Assembly (NCBI GenBank): GCA_004369085.1
Contig: ML210318.1
Span: 6,531 to 66,490 of the forward strand
Origin: Coprinopsis marcescibilis
Lineage: Eukaryota; Basidiomycota; Agaricomycetes; Agaricales; Psathyrellaceae
Direction of reading: 5' to 3'
Length of the DNA: 59,960 nucleotides
Shown: in pieces, positions 40,061-50,990 of the stretch
Position numbering within the stretch: position 1 is the stretch's first letter
Layout: the number at the start of each line of letters is the position of its first letter
Program-made: the position numbers and the translations under genes
Notes under the pieces: generated by a model
What the model saw: only the letters and a program-made list of their open reading frames with translations
The model's database searches: none
Told to the model about the DNA's origin: nothing

Positions 40061-41020
40061 CGGTTCGATACGCGGTGAGTTAAGTTGTGGTCAGCGAGTG
40101 GTCGAGGTGGGTTCTTTGCTTCAAGGTGTTCGAAGACCTTTATAATGGACGGGAACATGGCAGTGATAGATCCCTCAGACCCGGAATGCTATGTTGCGGG
40201 TTGAATATTGAATTGATGCACGTCACCACGGATTAGCGATGTACTGAAGTCCTATGCAAATCATCGCAACTGGGGGCTGGGCTTTCCTGCAAAACAAACG
40301 GACTCAGTTCATTTGGCCCAAGTTCGAAGATCCCTGACTCACGTTGTGAAGCAACCCACAACTCTGAGCGCTCTGGCAGCGCAGGGGGTTGATGGATTAA
40401 TGATCTTGGTCACGCTCCGCCCTTCACGAGCAGGCTACAAACAAACGACTGGTAATTTAATTGGTATTTACTTGCATTGCACAGAAGAATTGTAGCTAAT
40501 GTGCGAATTCCATGTTAAAATCACAAGTTAATTGTGAAGGTGACAAAATGAAGTAATAGGTCGAATAAACCAGTTGTCCGACCATGCGGCGCGCCTGCGT
40601 GGCCACGGTAAGGGCTAGCCAAAACCACTATTTGTGAAATATTGGGAGGACTGGCTCCTAGTAGTATCTATCGCTCAGCGATAGATGCGCATATCACTGC
40701 TGCTAGCAGGAAGACGGCAGCACCAGCTGCAGAAAGAGGGAAGACACTACGTATTATGTACCTAGATCGCCCGGACTGGCGGGAGAAACGAGAAAAAGCG
40801 GTATGCGCAAAACGAATATAAATCGAAACGAGCGGAATGAATGCGATGGCGATGTTACATACACGCGGGTCTAAGAAGGAAGGTAGACCAGCGTGCGATG
40901 TCCCATCCCTCAGTTGAGATGGATTGAGATGGATAGTCTGGTGTGGGGTGGATTCCCTTCTCTCCTTCATGTTGGCTTCCTATTGGTCGGTAGTCATGAT
41001 GGGAATATGGCGTCATGACC
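40061..41020. repeat. Upstream spacer of gene B, near-identical to 43732-44709; TATA at 40139-40144
   Basis: The sequence is a duplicate of the spacer between genes C and D, with scattered substitutions and small indels. It includes a TATAAA on the minus strand 79 nt upstream of the gene B ATG; gene C has the same element. The far half corresponds to the 3' flank of gene D. No separate gene is seen. Confidence 0.85.
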
Positions 41021-41604
41021 TCAGATACCACCATACGCATCCTCGGGATCGTACAGTGAGTACGTCGTCGTGCGTTTCCCCTGTGGTGTGTCCGGAGGAG
41101 CTGGCGCTTTGCGCTTGCCAGCGACAATCGCTGCCCTCATCGACGGTGTACGGTCCGGATGTTCTTCGCCCAAACGAGAAGGAAGCAAGGCGGAAGCCAT
41201 AGGCTGCGCCTTCGTCATATTCTTCTCCGCAATCACATTAACCAAAGACCTCTCCTGCTGTGAGCTAAACCTCTTCTCCCGCGCGTTTGGCCCTCCAGGT
41301 GACGCAACCGAGAAGCTGGTTGCCAACGGACTCGATGTAACAGGGAACTTGCCCAGGAACGGACTTGCACCTGCTGTTATGTCACTCGGAAACGCCGGCT
41401 CAGTGCGATGGCCGTGCTGACCATGACCATGGTACCCAGGCGAGTTCAGGGTGCCTCCAATCCAAAGGCATGATGCGCAAGCTTGGCGTTGAAAGACTCG
41501 TCGGTGGTTTACAAACCGACTGAGACGCGGGATTGGACGTGAATTTCCGGCAAACATGGGGGTGTGGAGGGAATTCGGTGACGGGAAGCGGTGGTGAACG
41601 CGGG
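41021..41604 (-). pseudogene. C-terminal fragment of gene D, frameshifted
   Basis: This copy matches the last about 190 codons of gene D down to the same stop (DPEDAYGGI). Relative to D, 19 bases (D positions about 45136-45154) are missing, which shifts the frame just before GTLNSPGYHGHG. The homology stops at about 41601-41604, where four shared bases (CGGG) join it to the spacer repeat that also precedes gene A. An open frame of 205 codons runs across the junction, giving a chimeric N-terminus (MPMLLAALMHRAR). D's signal-like segment and helix are absent, so it cannot replace D. Confidence 0.85.
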
Positions 41605-42160
41605 CTCGATGCATCAACGCCGCGAGAAGCATTGGCAATCCGGTTCATTGTTGCGGGAGCCCGGAAAGCGTCTTATGCGGTAATTTGGCGGTTTTGAGAC
41701 GATATGTGCTGTGGAACAGGGTGTGCTGATGCGCTACCATCGCAACTGGGCAGTGGGCGCTCAATGCCATGTCCAGTACGTGAATCGTAACAGCCCCAGT
41801 GGTTTCCCCGTGTAATTATGACTGTAAAACCTCAGCCATCAGACAGAGCTGGGTGGTTTCAAAACTAGGAGGTGAAATGGTACCTGAAAGCATTGTAGAA
41901 ACCCTGAGGTTGGTATAGCACGAAAGCTCGTATGGGTCTTGGAGAGAGCCCGGGGCCAGAGGATGCCTTAGTCGCGATCAAAAAATGATGCAAGATCGCT
42001 TCCGCGCATCAGCGTGATGTTCTATGCCTCTGGATGTACTACATGATAACCGCTCAGCGCTCCGCTTGAGCAGTCGAGCTATGGCTTTCTAGAGAGGATT
42101 CATTAGTAGGGACTCAGGGCTTCACACAAAGTAGAAGGCTCGTACCCTGAGTATCACAAT
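41602..42160. repeat. Direct repeat of the 37205-37770 spacer
   Basis: Second copy of the gene A upstream spacer. It begins at the breakpoint of the gene D fragment and ends near GCTTTCTAGAGAGGA, a string also found before the 37.8 and 38.4 kb junctions. No reading frame is conserved between copies. 42161-42219 is 3' flank of gene C. Confidence 0.8.
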
Positions 42161-42219
42161 CATTTACCTTTGCTGGGTTTCGTACCCACCAAGAGTGGGA
42201 AGCCAAAGATGGTCTATGC

Positions 42220-43731
42220 CTAGCTTGGTGCATATGGAGGTGGTACCGACCTACGAGGGTTTGATTCGTCGCCATATTTTGATTTCCCTGCTAATGTAGA
42301 ATTCGAGGCAGTCACGACAAAGCTGGGATTGTCAGGCGAAGAAGTTGGTTGGATCAAAAACGACGGCAAAGGCCAGTCACTATTGGTGCTATTGGTGTAG
42401 CCCCCGAATGGGGACGGGCTGGTTCCTGTCTGGAAATTGAGACCAAGAGGGTGCATATCTGGTAAAGTATTCTTTCCAGAATCTAAGGGACTGTGGAAGA
42501 AAACAGGTCCAGTGGCCACAGTAGCCGTACTAGCAGCATTTTCGAGGCCGTTCTGCTTTGTCGAACTTCCAGCTCTTCTGCGTATGTAGCAAAGACAGAG
42601 GCCCATTAGAAGAATCAATGCGAGGCCACCCAGTATTCCGCCAGTGATTACCCCCACTGGGGGTCCTTCGGTACCACTGGGGAGCTTTGACGTAGGTGTA
42701 GCTGTAGGACCTCCGACAGTATCACTCCCACTCCCATTGGCGACGTCACCCAACACAGGCGGCTGTAGATCACGTCTGTTGCTGCCGTTCTCCACCAGGA
42801 TATGGTCAAGAACTAGCGGAGCCCTGCCTCCGGGACCAAGATAAGTGACTTTGAGCATATGTCGAGCTTGTGGAAGCGTTGTGGTCTCGAATGTTGTATG
42901 GACGTATTCGCTGGTCCCGCCGGTAGGTGCAGCGACAGTAAAAGGTATTGCTTCCCCTTCATCAATCGTGTAGACCGCTTGGCCAGGTGTCCTGGATAGT
43001 TCCACTGGTAGCATTGATACCAGTGTTACCCGGGTCCCTGAGCGGTAGTGTATCGTCTCAGTGACTCCAACCCGGATAGACGAATCAATCAGAGAAATCA
43101 GCTTACCGAAGAAAGGAAAAACGAAACCTCCCCCAATAGTACCTGTGTGATGTGCGACATTCCCCAATGATCCCCATTCTCCAGTATAGTTAATGTCAGA
43201 GTCGTCTTGGTTTATCATCACTGTTTCGTTTTCGACAACGTCGATAGGGCGGTAGGTGATTCTATCGAACCAAAATGGCCTGCCTTGAGTAATGACTTGA
43301 AGCCTAATGGTGTGTTCCCCGTCAGAGAGCCTGTCGAAACCGCAAAACAGCCAGTTGTTTTCACGAAATTCGAACGGGTCCCGCTTTGGTACTATCGTTC
43401 CGTCGACGGTGCAGACAATGTCGGGGTCAAATACACCAGGGGACACTTCAATTGGGTCGTTGGTGCCAAGTATCTGGGCGGAACTTCCTGATGGGGTCCA
43501 CCTATTCAATGAAAGGTATGCAGACGAGGTGGAGGTAAACGTACCTGTGAACGTGAACGACATATTCGCCCCTGAAACCGTCGTAGTATGCAGTGTGTTT
43601 TGGTAGACGGCCCCGAAGTTGCCGTTGCCGTTGTGATTATTCGTCGCCCCGCTGGCGCGAGTCCACCCATCCGAATAGGAGATTCGCGGATCTGTGTCGT
43701 CAATTACGACGCTTCGCCTAAGTTCTGACAT
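42220..43731 (-). CDS. Gene C: two-domain single-pass membrane protein with PPxY tail
   Basis: Three exons (43731-43545, 43487-43107, 43037-42220) give 461 residues. The architecture matches gene B: domain 1 VVIDDTDPRISYSDGW to FWFDRITYRP, domain 2 NQDDSDINYTGEW to NGSNRR, short Gly/Pro/Thr stalk, helix (VGVITGGILGGLALILLMGLCL), RRRAGSS, and a tail ending VPPPYAPS. Both introns are phase 1 and follow FTFTG and FPFFG. The ATG at 43731 (MSELRRSVV) is the first in frame after a TTG and matches the start in A and B. Compared with B, most changes lie in the tail and in the segment after intron 1 (SSAQILG versus ISANIFG). This is the member next to the intact gene D and may be the ancestral copy of the unit. 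Confidence 0.87.
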   Translation of the reverse strand: MSELRRSVVIDDTDPRISYSDGWTRASGATNNHNGNGNFGAVYQNTLHTTTVSGANMSFTFTGTFTSTSSAYLSLNRWTPSGSSAQILGTNDPIEVSPGVFDPDIVCTVDGTIVPKRDPFEFRENNWLFCGFDRLSDGEHTIRLQVITQGRPFWFDRITYRPIDVVENETVMINQDDSDINYTGEWGSLGNVAHHTGTIGGGFVFPFFGKLISLIDSSIRVGVTETIHYRSGTRVTLVSMLPVELSRTPGQAVYTIDEGEAIPFTVAAPTGGTSEYVHTTFETTTLPQARHMLKVTYLGPGGRAPLVLDHILVENGSNRRDLQPPVLGDVANGSGSDTVGGPTATPTSKLPSGTEGPPVGVITGGILGGLALILLMGLCLCYIRRRAGSSTKQNGLENAASTATVATGPVFFHSPLDSGKNTLPDMHPLGLNFQTGTSPSPFGGYTNSTNSDWPLPSFLIQPTSSPDNPSFVVTASNSTLAGKSKYGDESNPRRSVPPPYAPS

Positions 43732-44709
43732 CGGTTCGACGCGCAAGGGAGGTGAAGTAAGTTGTAGTCAGTGAGTGGTCGAGGTGGGCTCTTTGCTTCA
43801 AGGTTTTCGAAGACAGCCCTTTATAATGGACGGGAACATGGCAGTGATAGATCCCTCAGACCCGGAATGCTATGTTGCGGGTTGAATACTGATGCACGTC
43901 GCCACTGATTGGCGACGTACTGAAATCCTATGCAAATCATCGCAACTGGGGGCTGGGCTTTCCTGCACAACAAACGGACTCAGCTCATTTGACCGAAATC
44001 CGAAGATCCCTGACTCACGTTGTGAGGCAAGCCAACCCCGAGTTTGCTCCGACCGCCCAGCACAGGGGATTGATGGATGAACGATCTTGGTTATGCTCCG
44101 CCCTTCAAGTTTCAAGCTTCAAAGCTTCACGAGCAGGCTACAAACAAACGACTGGAAAATTTAATTGGTATTTACATTGCACAGAAGAAATGTAGCTAAT
44201 GTGCGAATTCCATGTTAAAATCGTGAAGGTGACAAAATGAAGTAATAGGTCGAATAAACCAGTTGTCCAACCATGCGGCGCGCCTGCGTGGCCACGGTAA
44301 GGGCTAGCCAAAACCACTATTTATGAAAGACTGGGAGGACTGGCTCCTAGTAGTATCTATCGCTCAGCGATAGATGCGCACATCACTGCTGCTAGCAGGA
44401 AGACGGCAGCACCAGCTGCAGAAAGAGGGAAGAGACTGCTTATTATGTACCTAGATCGCCCGGACTGGCGGGAGAAATGAGAGAAAGCGGTATGCGCAAA
44501 ACGAATATAAATCGAAACGAGCGGAATGAATGCGATGGCGATGTTACATACACGCAGGTCTAAGAAGGAAGGTAGACCAGCGTGCGATGTTCCATCCCTC
44601 AGTTGAGATGGATTGAGATGGATAGTCTGGTGTGGGGGTGGATTCCCTTCTCTCCTTCATGTTGGCTTCCTATTGGTCTTGGTCATGATGGGAATATGGC
44701 GCCATGACC
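43732..44709. repeat. Spacer between genes C and D, duplicated at 40061-41020; TATA at 43820-43825
   Basis: Gene C promoter with a minus-strand TATAAA 89 nt upstream of its ATG, followed by 3' flank of gene D. Near-identical to the gene B upstream spacer. No gene is seen. Confidence 0.85.
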
Positions 44710-47421
44710 TCAGATACCGCCATACGCATCCTCGGGATCGTACAGTGAGTACGTCGTCGTGCGTTTCCCCTGTGGTGTGTCCGGAGGAGCCGGCGCTTTG
44801 CGCTTGCCAGCGACAATCGCTGCCCTCATCGACGGTGTACGGTCCGGAAGTTCTTCGCCCAAACGAGAAGGAAGCAAGGCGGAAGCCATAGGCTGCGCCT
44901 TCGTCATATTCTTCTCCGCAACCACATTAATCAAAGACCTCTCCTGCTGTGAGCTAAACCTCTTCTCCCGCGCGTTTGGCCCTCCAGGTGACACAACCGA
45001 GAAGCTGGTGGCCAACGGACTCGGTGTAACAGGGAACTTGCCCAGGAACGGACTTGCACCTGCCGTTATGCCACTCGGAAACGCCGGTTCAGTACGATGG
45101 CCGTACTGACCATGTCCATGGTACCCAGGTGAGTTCAGGGTGCCACTGCTTCCGTTCGGGTGCTCCAATCCAAAGGCATGATGTGCGAGCTTGGCGTTGA
45201 AAGACTCGTCGGTGGTGTACGAACCGACTGAGACGCGGGATTGGACGTGAATTTCCGGCAAACATGGGGGTGTGGAGGGAATTCGATGACGGGAAGAGGT
45301 GGTGAACGCGGGTGAAGGGGGTGGAATGGGGAAGTCGAGATTGGGAGGAACGATGAGGCTGTTAACGCTGTCCATTGAGAGCCGATTCTCGGCCTGCTGT
45401 GGTGACTGTGGTCGTGATTTGGAAGCGACGGCCAGCGGAGCAGGTGGCGGTGGTGGAGGAGTTGCATTGGCAAAAGGCAAAGGCAAAGGCGGTGGAAGAG
45501 GTGGAAGGTCTCTGTCGCGGTTGGCGTCCAAGTACTCTTCGACCATCGGAGATGGCATTCCCGTTGGTACCTCTACTTTGAGCCTCTTGGAAATTTCGGC
45601 GTACTGGGCTGCTTGGTAAGGCGAAACGCTGGTACGGGCGAGGTCAGCATAGTCGGCTCTATCATTGCTTGGCCGGGAGCTTTCTGGGTACCTCGGCACA
45701 GGTGGTGTGGTGCTTTTAACGCTATGCTTGGATTGGCTGGAAGCGGAAGAAAATTGTCGTGAGAGACTGGGATAGGCCACAGGCCCGTTTCCGTAGACTG
45801 TGGTATTGACGACGACCGAGGGTCTTCCAGGAACCGAGATAGACAACTTGCCGGCCTTTCCAGACGCAGTCGATTTGGTGGACTTGGAGGACAAGGCTCT
45901 TGTCAAAACGGCGGCACCACCTATTTGAGCAAGCACAGTGGTATCTCCTTCCTGCGGATTGAAAGGATCCTGTTGGGATACTGGCGAGGTGATCGGTGAA
46001 AACGGTGATTGTGTGTATGGTGCCGGGTTCATGAATGGGTTTGCGGTCAGAGCGGAGAAATCGACCGTTTCACCTGGCGAATATGATGGTGAAGGGGTTT
46101 GCGATGACATGGTATTGCCTTGCAATCCGTTGTTGGTATAGTAGCGAGTTGGAGAAAAGTCGCTGGGGCTGTCGGAGTAAGCCCCGTCATAGCCGTTGGC
46201 ACCGTTGTTGGGGCGAGTGTAGCTGCGATCGTTATGCAGCGGAACAACGAATTGTGGGATGTATTCTGCTGGAGCGCGAGGCAGTGGTCGCTCGACCATC
46301 GAAGGAGGGTTGGATGGTGGGTTGAACCCTCGTTTGACCGTATCTTCGTGTGTCGGTGGCTCTGGCATGAGCATAGCAGACCGGCGGAAGTCGCTGGGGT
46401 CGAAAGTGTCATCGCGTTTTCGCTTAGCACGACGCTGTAACACAGAATAAGTATACTATAAACGGCGTGACAGGGGATGCACTTACTACGAAGAATGCCA
46501 CAGCGAAAGTGATGGCTACAATTCCTACAATACCAGCAATGATACCTCCAACAACTGGACCTGCGCTGATAGCCCCCGAAAGGTCGGCAACGGAAGGAGC
46601 AGTAGATGCTGCACTTCCAGCTGTTTCCGCACGCACATAGCTGGTGATAGTGGTGACTGAAGGGACAGGCTCAGGTGTGCTTGTGGTAAGTGCTGCCGTC
46701 CGAACTGAAGAGCTGCTACTTGAAGAAGGCGACGGGGCCTTTAAATCAAAGTCAGACACAATCTTATCGCAAAGAGCGGTATACGCACAACGAAGGTTGT
46801 TCGCAAGGACTGAGAGATAACCGGGGCTGGTGCGATGACTGGGGCAGAACCTGCGGAAGTTTCGACACTGGGGCGATTGACTATTGGTGTCGTCCTGATG
46901 AATTGGCTGGTTGTTGGTTCAATTTCATCTACCACACTTGTCGACGCTCTTGGCCTCCCAGGGATTTCAGGTGGGACTGCAACAGGTTCAAACGTGAGTA
47001 AATATGGTATTAAGAAGGAATAATTAAGCGGCGTTTGCTCCACCGCAGGCTTCCCAAGCCTTTCAAAATTCAAACCACGGCTTAAGCTCGCACAGTCGAC
47101 CGCACTCGGTCCACTAGACGGCGACGGTCGAGCAGGGTGCCAAAGAGCATCGACGAAGTCTAGAAAGACAAAAAGAAAAGAAAACTCACAGAGATCGGTC
47201 GTTGGAATGGTGAAAAATCTTGACGGGAACGGGAACTCGCCCTGGCGGCGTTCCAAGACCGCCGCATCCTCCTGCTGAACCTGTTCTGCAACGTCACGTC
47301 GGCGATCCTCGACGTTGTCGAGCTTCACAATGTCATGAAGCTTGCCGGCTGCCTCTATTGGTTGACGCCTCTTTCGCAAATTGGAATGCTGCCTTCTCTG
47401 ATGCAGATGATGTGTCGCCAT
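44710..47421 (-). CDS. Gene D: Ser/Thr-rich single-pass membrane protein with long proline-rich cytoplasmic tail
   Basis: Four exons (47421-47190, 46976-46789, 46738-46487, 46434-44710) give 798 residues from the ATG at 47421. The N-terminal part is soluble and charged (DIVKLDNVEDRRRDVAEQ); exons 2-3 are Thr/Ser/Pro-rich. The helix is VVGGIIAGIVGIVAITFAVAFFV, followed at once by RRAKRKR as a stop-transfer signal. A tail of about 570 residues is rich in Pro, Ser and Asn and ends DPEDAYGGI. The layout resembles fungal wall-stress or polarity sensors, but no named domain is visible. Directly upstream in the same frame lies a signal-peptide-like segment (LYLLLSLIVPAHSVLMA) with no ATG of its own, so the true first exon is probably further upstream and unresolved. 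Fragments of this gene lie at 38.2 and 41.0-41.6 kb. Confidence 0.78.
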
Positions 47422-48807
47422 TAATACCGAATGTGCTGGGACGATTAAGGACAAAAGAAGGTATAGGCTGGGTATTCCTGTAGGAGTAGAGGTATCTGAA
47501 AAGAATGTAAGAGTCCTGACGAGGACACGACGACCAAAGGCCAGAGAAAGGGCGGAGGGAAAGGGAAACCAGGCTTCAAGGAAGGCTCATCCACGCCGGT
47601 CAGGGAAGAATTATTCATTTGCCTTGGCCATAACAATGGAATGCAACCATCAATCCCAGGCACTAAAATTCACCAAACGCCGTCACGCTCTTTCCCCGTC
47701 AGCCACCGTGACTCTTGTTACAGGAATATCCCATTCTTTATCTGCAAATCGATAAATGTCGGAAGATTCAGAAAAATTGACAGTCTAGGGAAGCAGGTGC
47801 ATCATTCAAGTAAATAGAAGGTATATCATTTTGTGGTTCTTGGCGGGAAGAACAAGGCAGAATGTGAATCATGCGGTCGGTGGCCCAAAGGTGCGCCCAC
47901 CCCATTCTTCCGCGAATCTACCATCGGCTCTGGGGTTGATACTTGTTGCAGAAACTTGATAAGAGACTGGAAAGGGGTCGAATTTGTAGCACCATGAGCG
48001 CTACCATCAGCCCGCCTTGAACGTTTGCACCCTAGTTGCTTTCTGTGCGCATAGGAGTTGGACCTCTCTTGCTGTGCCAGAGCCGGGGCCCTTGAAGAGT
48101 CCTCATACGGAAGGCGGTTTACGTGGATGGTTCTGGATATTCGATTCGATTACAGCTTTGGAATAGAATGTTTCTATTGGTCCAACCGAAAGGTGAATAA
48201 ACTGGGTGTATTACTGACTTATCAGCGCTCAGCCTTGAGACGACCAGCGATGAAGGCAACTGTTCCCAGCCGCTGAAAGTCGACTCTTTTCCAACTTGAA
48301 CACCCTGCAAAAGCTTGTTCGAAGTCATGGTTGAATACTGAATGAAGGACGAAGGAAATGTTCACAATGTCTCTCATCCTTTTAACTGTGTGATTTTTGA
48401 CAACTTGTTGGAATCAACAGATTGGCAACCCACCAGCGGCATCGATTTCAGTGGGAACCAGTCCGCTCAGGAGTCAGGAGGAAGCAGCACACTATCATAG
48501 GAATTTTCACAGCGAATCGGTACGTTCAAATCAATGCGATACGCAAAAGGTGTATTGACATTCCAAAAACCAAAACAGACTGCAAGCGACATACAGTACA
48601 TTAAATGCGACGCCATCCATGGACTATCTCGACAATCTCGAAGCCCCAAGGGCAGGGTATCCCCGACCTGACGTCCCATCGCCTGACATCTCTGGATGAA
48701 GCAATGCTCGGGGGGATACCAGATCCCCCACGTCGCGAAGCTGAGATGTACTGCACCTTTAAGAAGATCCACATCTACTCGAAACACCGCCAAATCCTTG
48801 AGCCAGA
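47422..48807. other. Intergenic region; may hold the missing first exon of gene D
   Basis: Minus-strand DNA just upstream (47430-47663) is open in more than one frame and includes the signal-like segment and several ATGs (for example near 47620 and 47640), but I cannot choose a donor. The remaining kilobase shows nothing recognisable. Confidence 0.45.
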
Positions 48808-50990
48808 TTACCGGTCTTCTGCCTTGAAGGTCCACTTGTAGGGGTGCGTGTCGATAGCAGTCATCTGTGCTGGTGCTGCGTTCCGACGGCGAACACCTAC
48901 AGCAACCATGCTGGAAGAAGAGTAGGAGCTCGATTGGGCAGAGGCGGAGGAAGCAACTTGGGAAGCGATAGCGTCGGCGTCCAGACTCGCACTGGGGGTT
49001 GCCTCAGCGCTGGAGGTTATGGTGCTGGATACTTCGGCCGCGGCAAAGCTGACCGTGCCAGTCGCGGAGGACGACGACGAAGACGGATCCGAAGAAGCAT
49101 CAGCCACGACGAGACTGGATGCAGTAGAGTCAGAGGGAATAGCTGAGGAAGCGGCGTTCCGGGCAGAAAAGACACTGGATGAAGGAGTGGCCGTCGCCAT
49201 AGCTTGCAAACTGGAAGCCGGGATCGTGATAGTTGTCGAGGAGGCCACAGATTCAGTGCTCGACTCATCTCCAACGACCTGGACGTTCAGAGTAGAAGAA
49301 GTCGGGGTGCTGTCGACGGAGGACGCTGTCGATGATGCCAAAGCAGAATCAGAGGTGGCTGCCATGGCAGTCATCGATGAAGCTGGCGCACTGCTGGTCA
49401 ACGAGGCGGACATCGAATCGGCACCGTTGACGTTAAAAGCCTTGGAAGACGCAACTGCGCTCGATTGAGCAGACGCAGTGACCGTGACCGTGGTGGTCAT
49501 CACAATGGGCGTTTCCGTCGCATCCGTGTCCGAATCTATCATCGACGATGCATCGCTAGCCGGGACGAAGACCAGGGTGACGTTCTGAGGACCGGGTGAA
49601 GAAGCTTCGCGCGAAACGATGGAGGCACTGGAAACAGGAGCTAAAGCAGAAGCAGATGGAGTGGTACTCTCTGAAGCAGAACTGCTGGCACCATCCTGGC
49701 CGGCACCCTCGCTCTGCTCTTGCGCATCCCCGGACGCTGCAAACCACATCGGCCGAATGACGCCACTCTCCCTGTTGTATGAGAAGGTCTGGCTTCTGTG
49801 CTCGGAACTTGGCTGTTTCATGCAGAGCTCCATGGACAACGGCTCAGGCCGGGGAGGGTTGGGGTCGTACGTCGCGCAGTACATCTCCTGGTTGATCTTG
49901 GCACGGAGGACGACCTGAGCTTCGGGTGAAGAAGCGTCGGTGTTGCCGCTGCTGCTGTCGCTGTTGTCGCCGCCACCGTCGGAGGGAGTGGTGGAAGGAG
50001 GTGTGAACACGGCAGAAGAAGGGATGAGCTGGAGCTGGGTGGCGTTCTTCTCGGATGCGTTGAGGATGTAAGGGCCGTCGCCGCTTTCATCCATGTACAG
50101 CGAGGCGAGCCTGCGGCCGGTGGTGGAATTGTCGACGTGGCTCTGTTCGAGATGTTGTTAGGGATGGAAAAGGACGAGTAATGGGTTAGTTGCGCACCAT
50201 TATGGCTACTGTTCCTGTCATTCCCGCTGCCTCTGATGAGTCTCCGTCCGCAGAGTTGGAGTCACCGTCGCGCTTGTTGACTGGCAAATTCTTTCGATTA
50301 TAGCGAGGGAAGATAGAGCTGGCACGGTCCTTGCTGGGCTTTCCTGACACAACGTAGTGACCACGTTCGTCACTTTTGGGTACCTGGACTACGGCAGAAG
50401 AACTCTTGTGCTCATCGCGACCCTGGAGGACGAGGCGAGCAATCTTGCTGTCCAGTCTGATAGCATCGCGGAAGCTCCTGCGGTTTCTAGCGAAGTGACG
50501 GCGCGACCGCTTTGGGGACTTGGTGCCTTGCAAGCCTCTCTTTAAAAAATGTGAGTTAAAGGTTCCAAACTCTATGTCTGTGTCTCTCTGACGAAAAAGG
50601 ACGGGAGTGTCAGAATCGATTCCGATGTAAAGAAGCACAAATGCAACTCACCACCTTGCTTAAACCGGAGTCAACATCACCGGTTTGCTCGCTAGGTGCA
50701 GGGCGCGTCCACGAAGCCGAGGAAGTCCTGTTCTTGTGACCTCTGTGTGGCCTCTCACTCTCACCGGGGCTCATACCCATACGTGAAGCGGTAGAGTTTG
50801 GCCTCATGTCATCGGACAGTGCAGGTCGAGTCTGGTGGGCTGGATGCTGGGTATAGGTGGCTCCATCAGTGCCGTCGGCAGGAGAGACGTCGCCTTGTCG
50901 AGCACGGATGACTGCCGCAGAGGCGAGGTTCTGAATCGACAGGACGAGGAAGATGGCGAGGAAGATGACGCGGGGGTCTGGTGTGATCAT
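48808..50990 (-). CDS. Gene E: secreted Ser/Ala-rich protein of unknown function
   Basis: Three exons (50990-50652, 50539-50198, 50142-48808) join in phase 0 to 671 residues. The N-terminus has a clear signal peptide: a short charged start, then VIFLAIFLVLSIQNLASAA. The second exon is basic (SPKRSRRHFARNRRSFRD) with dibasic sites that could be processed. Exon 3 begins SHVDNSTTGRRLASLYMD and contains a conserved-looking block MYCATYDPNPPRPEPLSMEL with two Cys, then SQTFSYNRESGVIRPMW. A Ser/Ala/Thr region of about 300 residues, mucin-like and probably O-glycosylated, follows. The C-terminus (THPYKWTFKAEDR) is not a GPI signal and no second helix is seen, so the protein is probably secreted or wall-bound. 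I recognise the YCATYDPNPPRPEPLS pattern from agaric hypothetical proteins but know no function. Confidence 0.8.

Noticed and set aside
41070..41420. Plus-strand frame of 116 codons, repeated at 44759-45109
   Set aside because: Antisense to the end of gene D and its copy; repeated only because the DNA is duplicated.
49019..49468. 149-codon plus-strand frame
   Set aside because: Mirror of the Ser/Ala-rich coding region of gene E.
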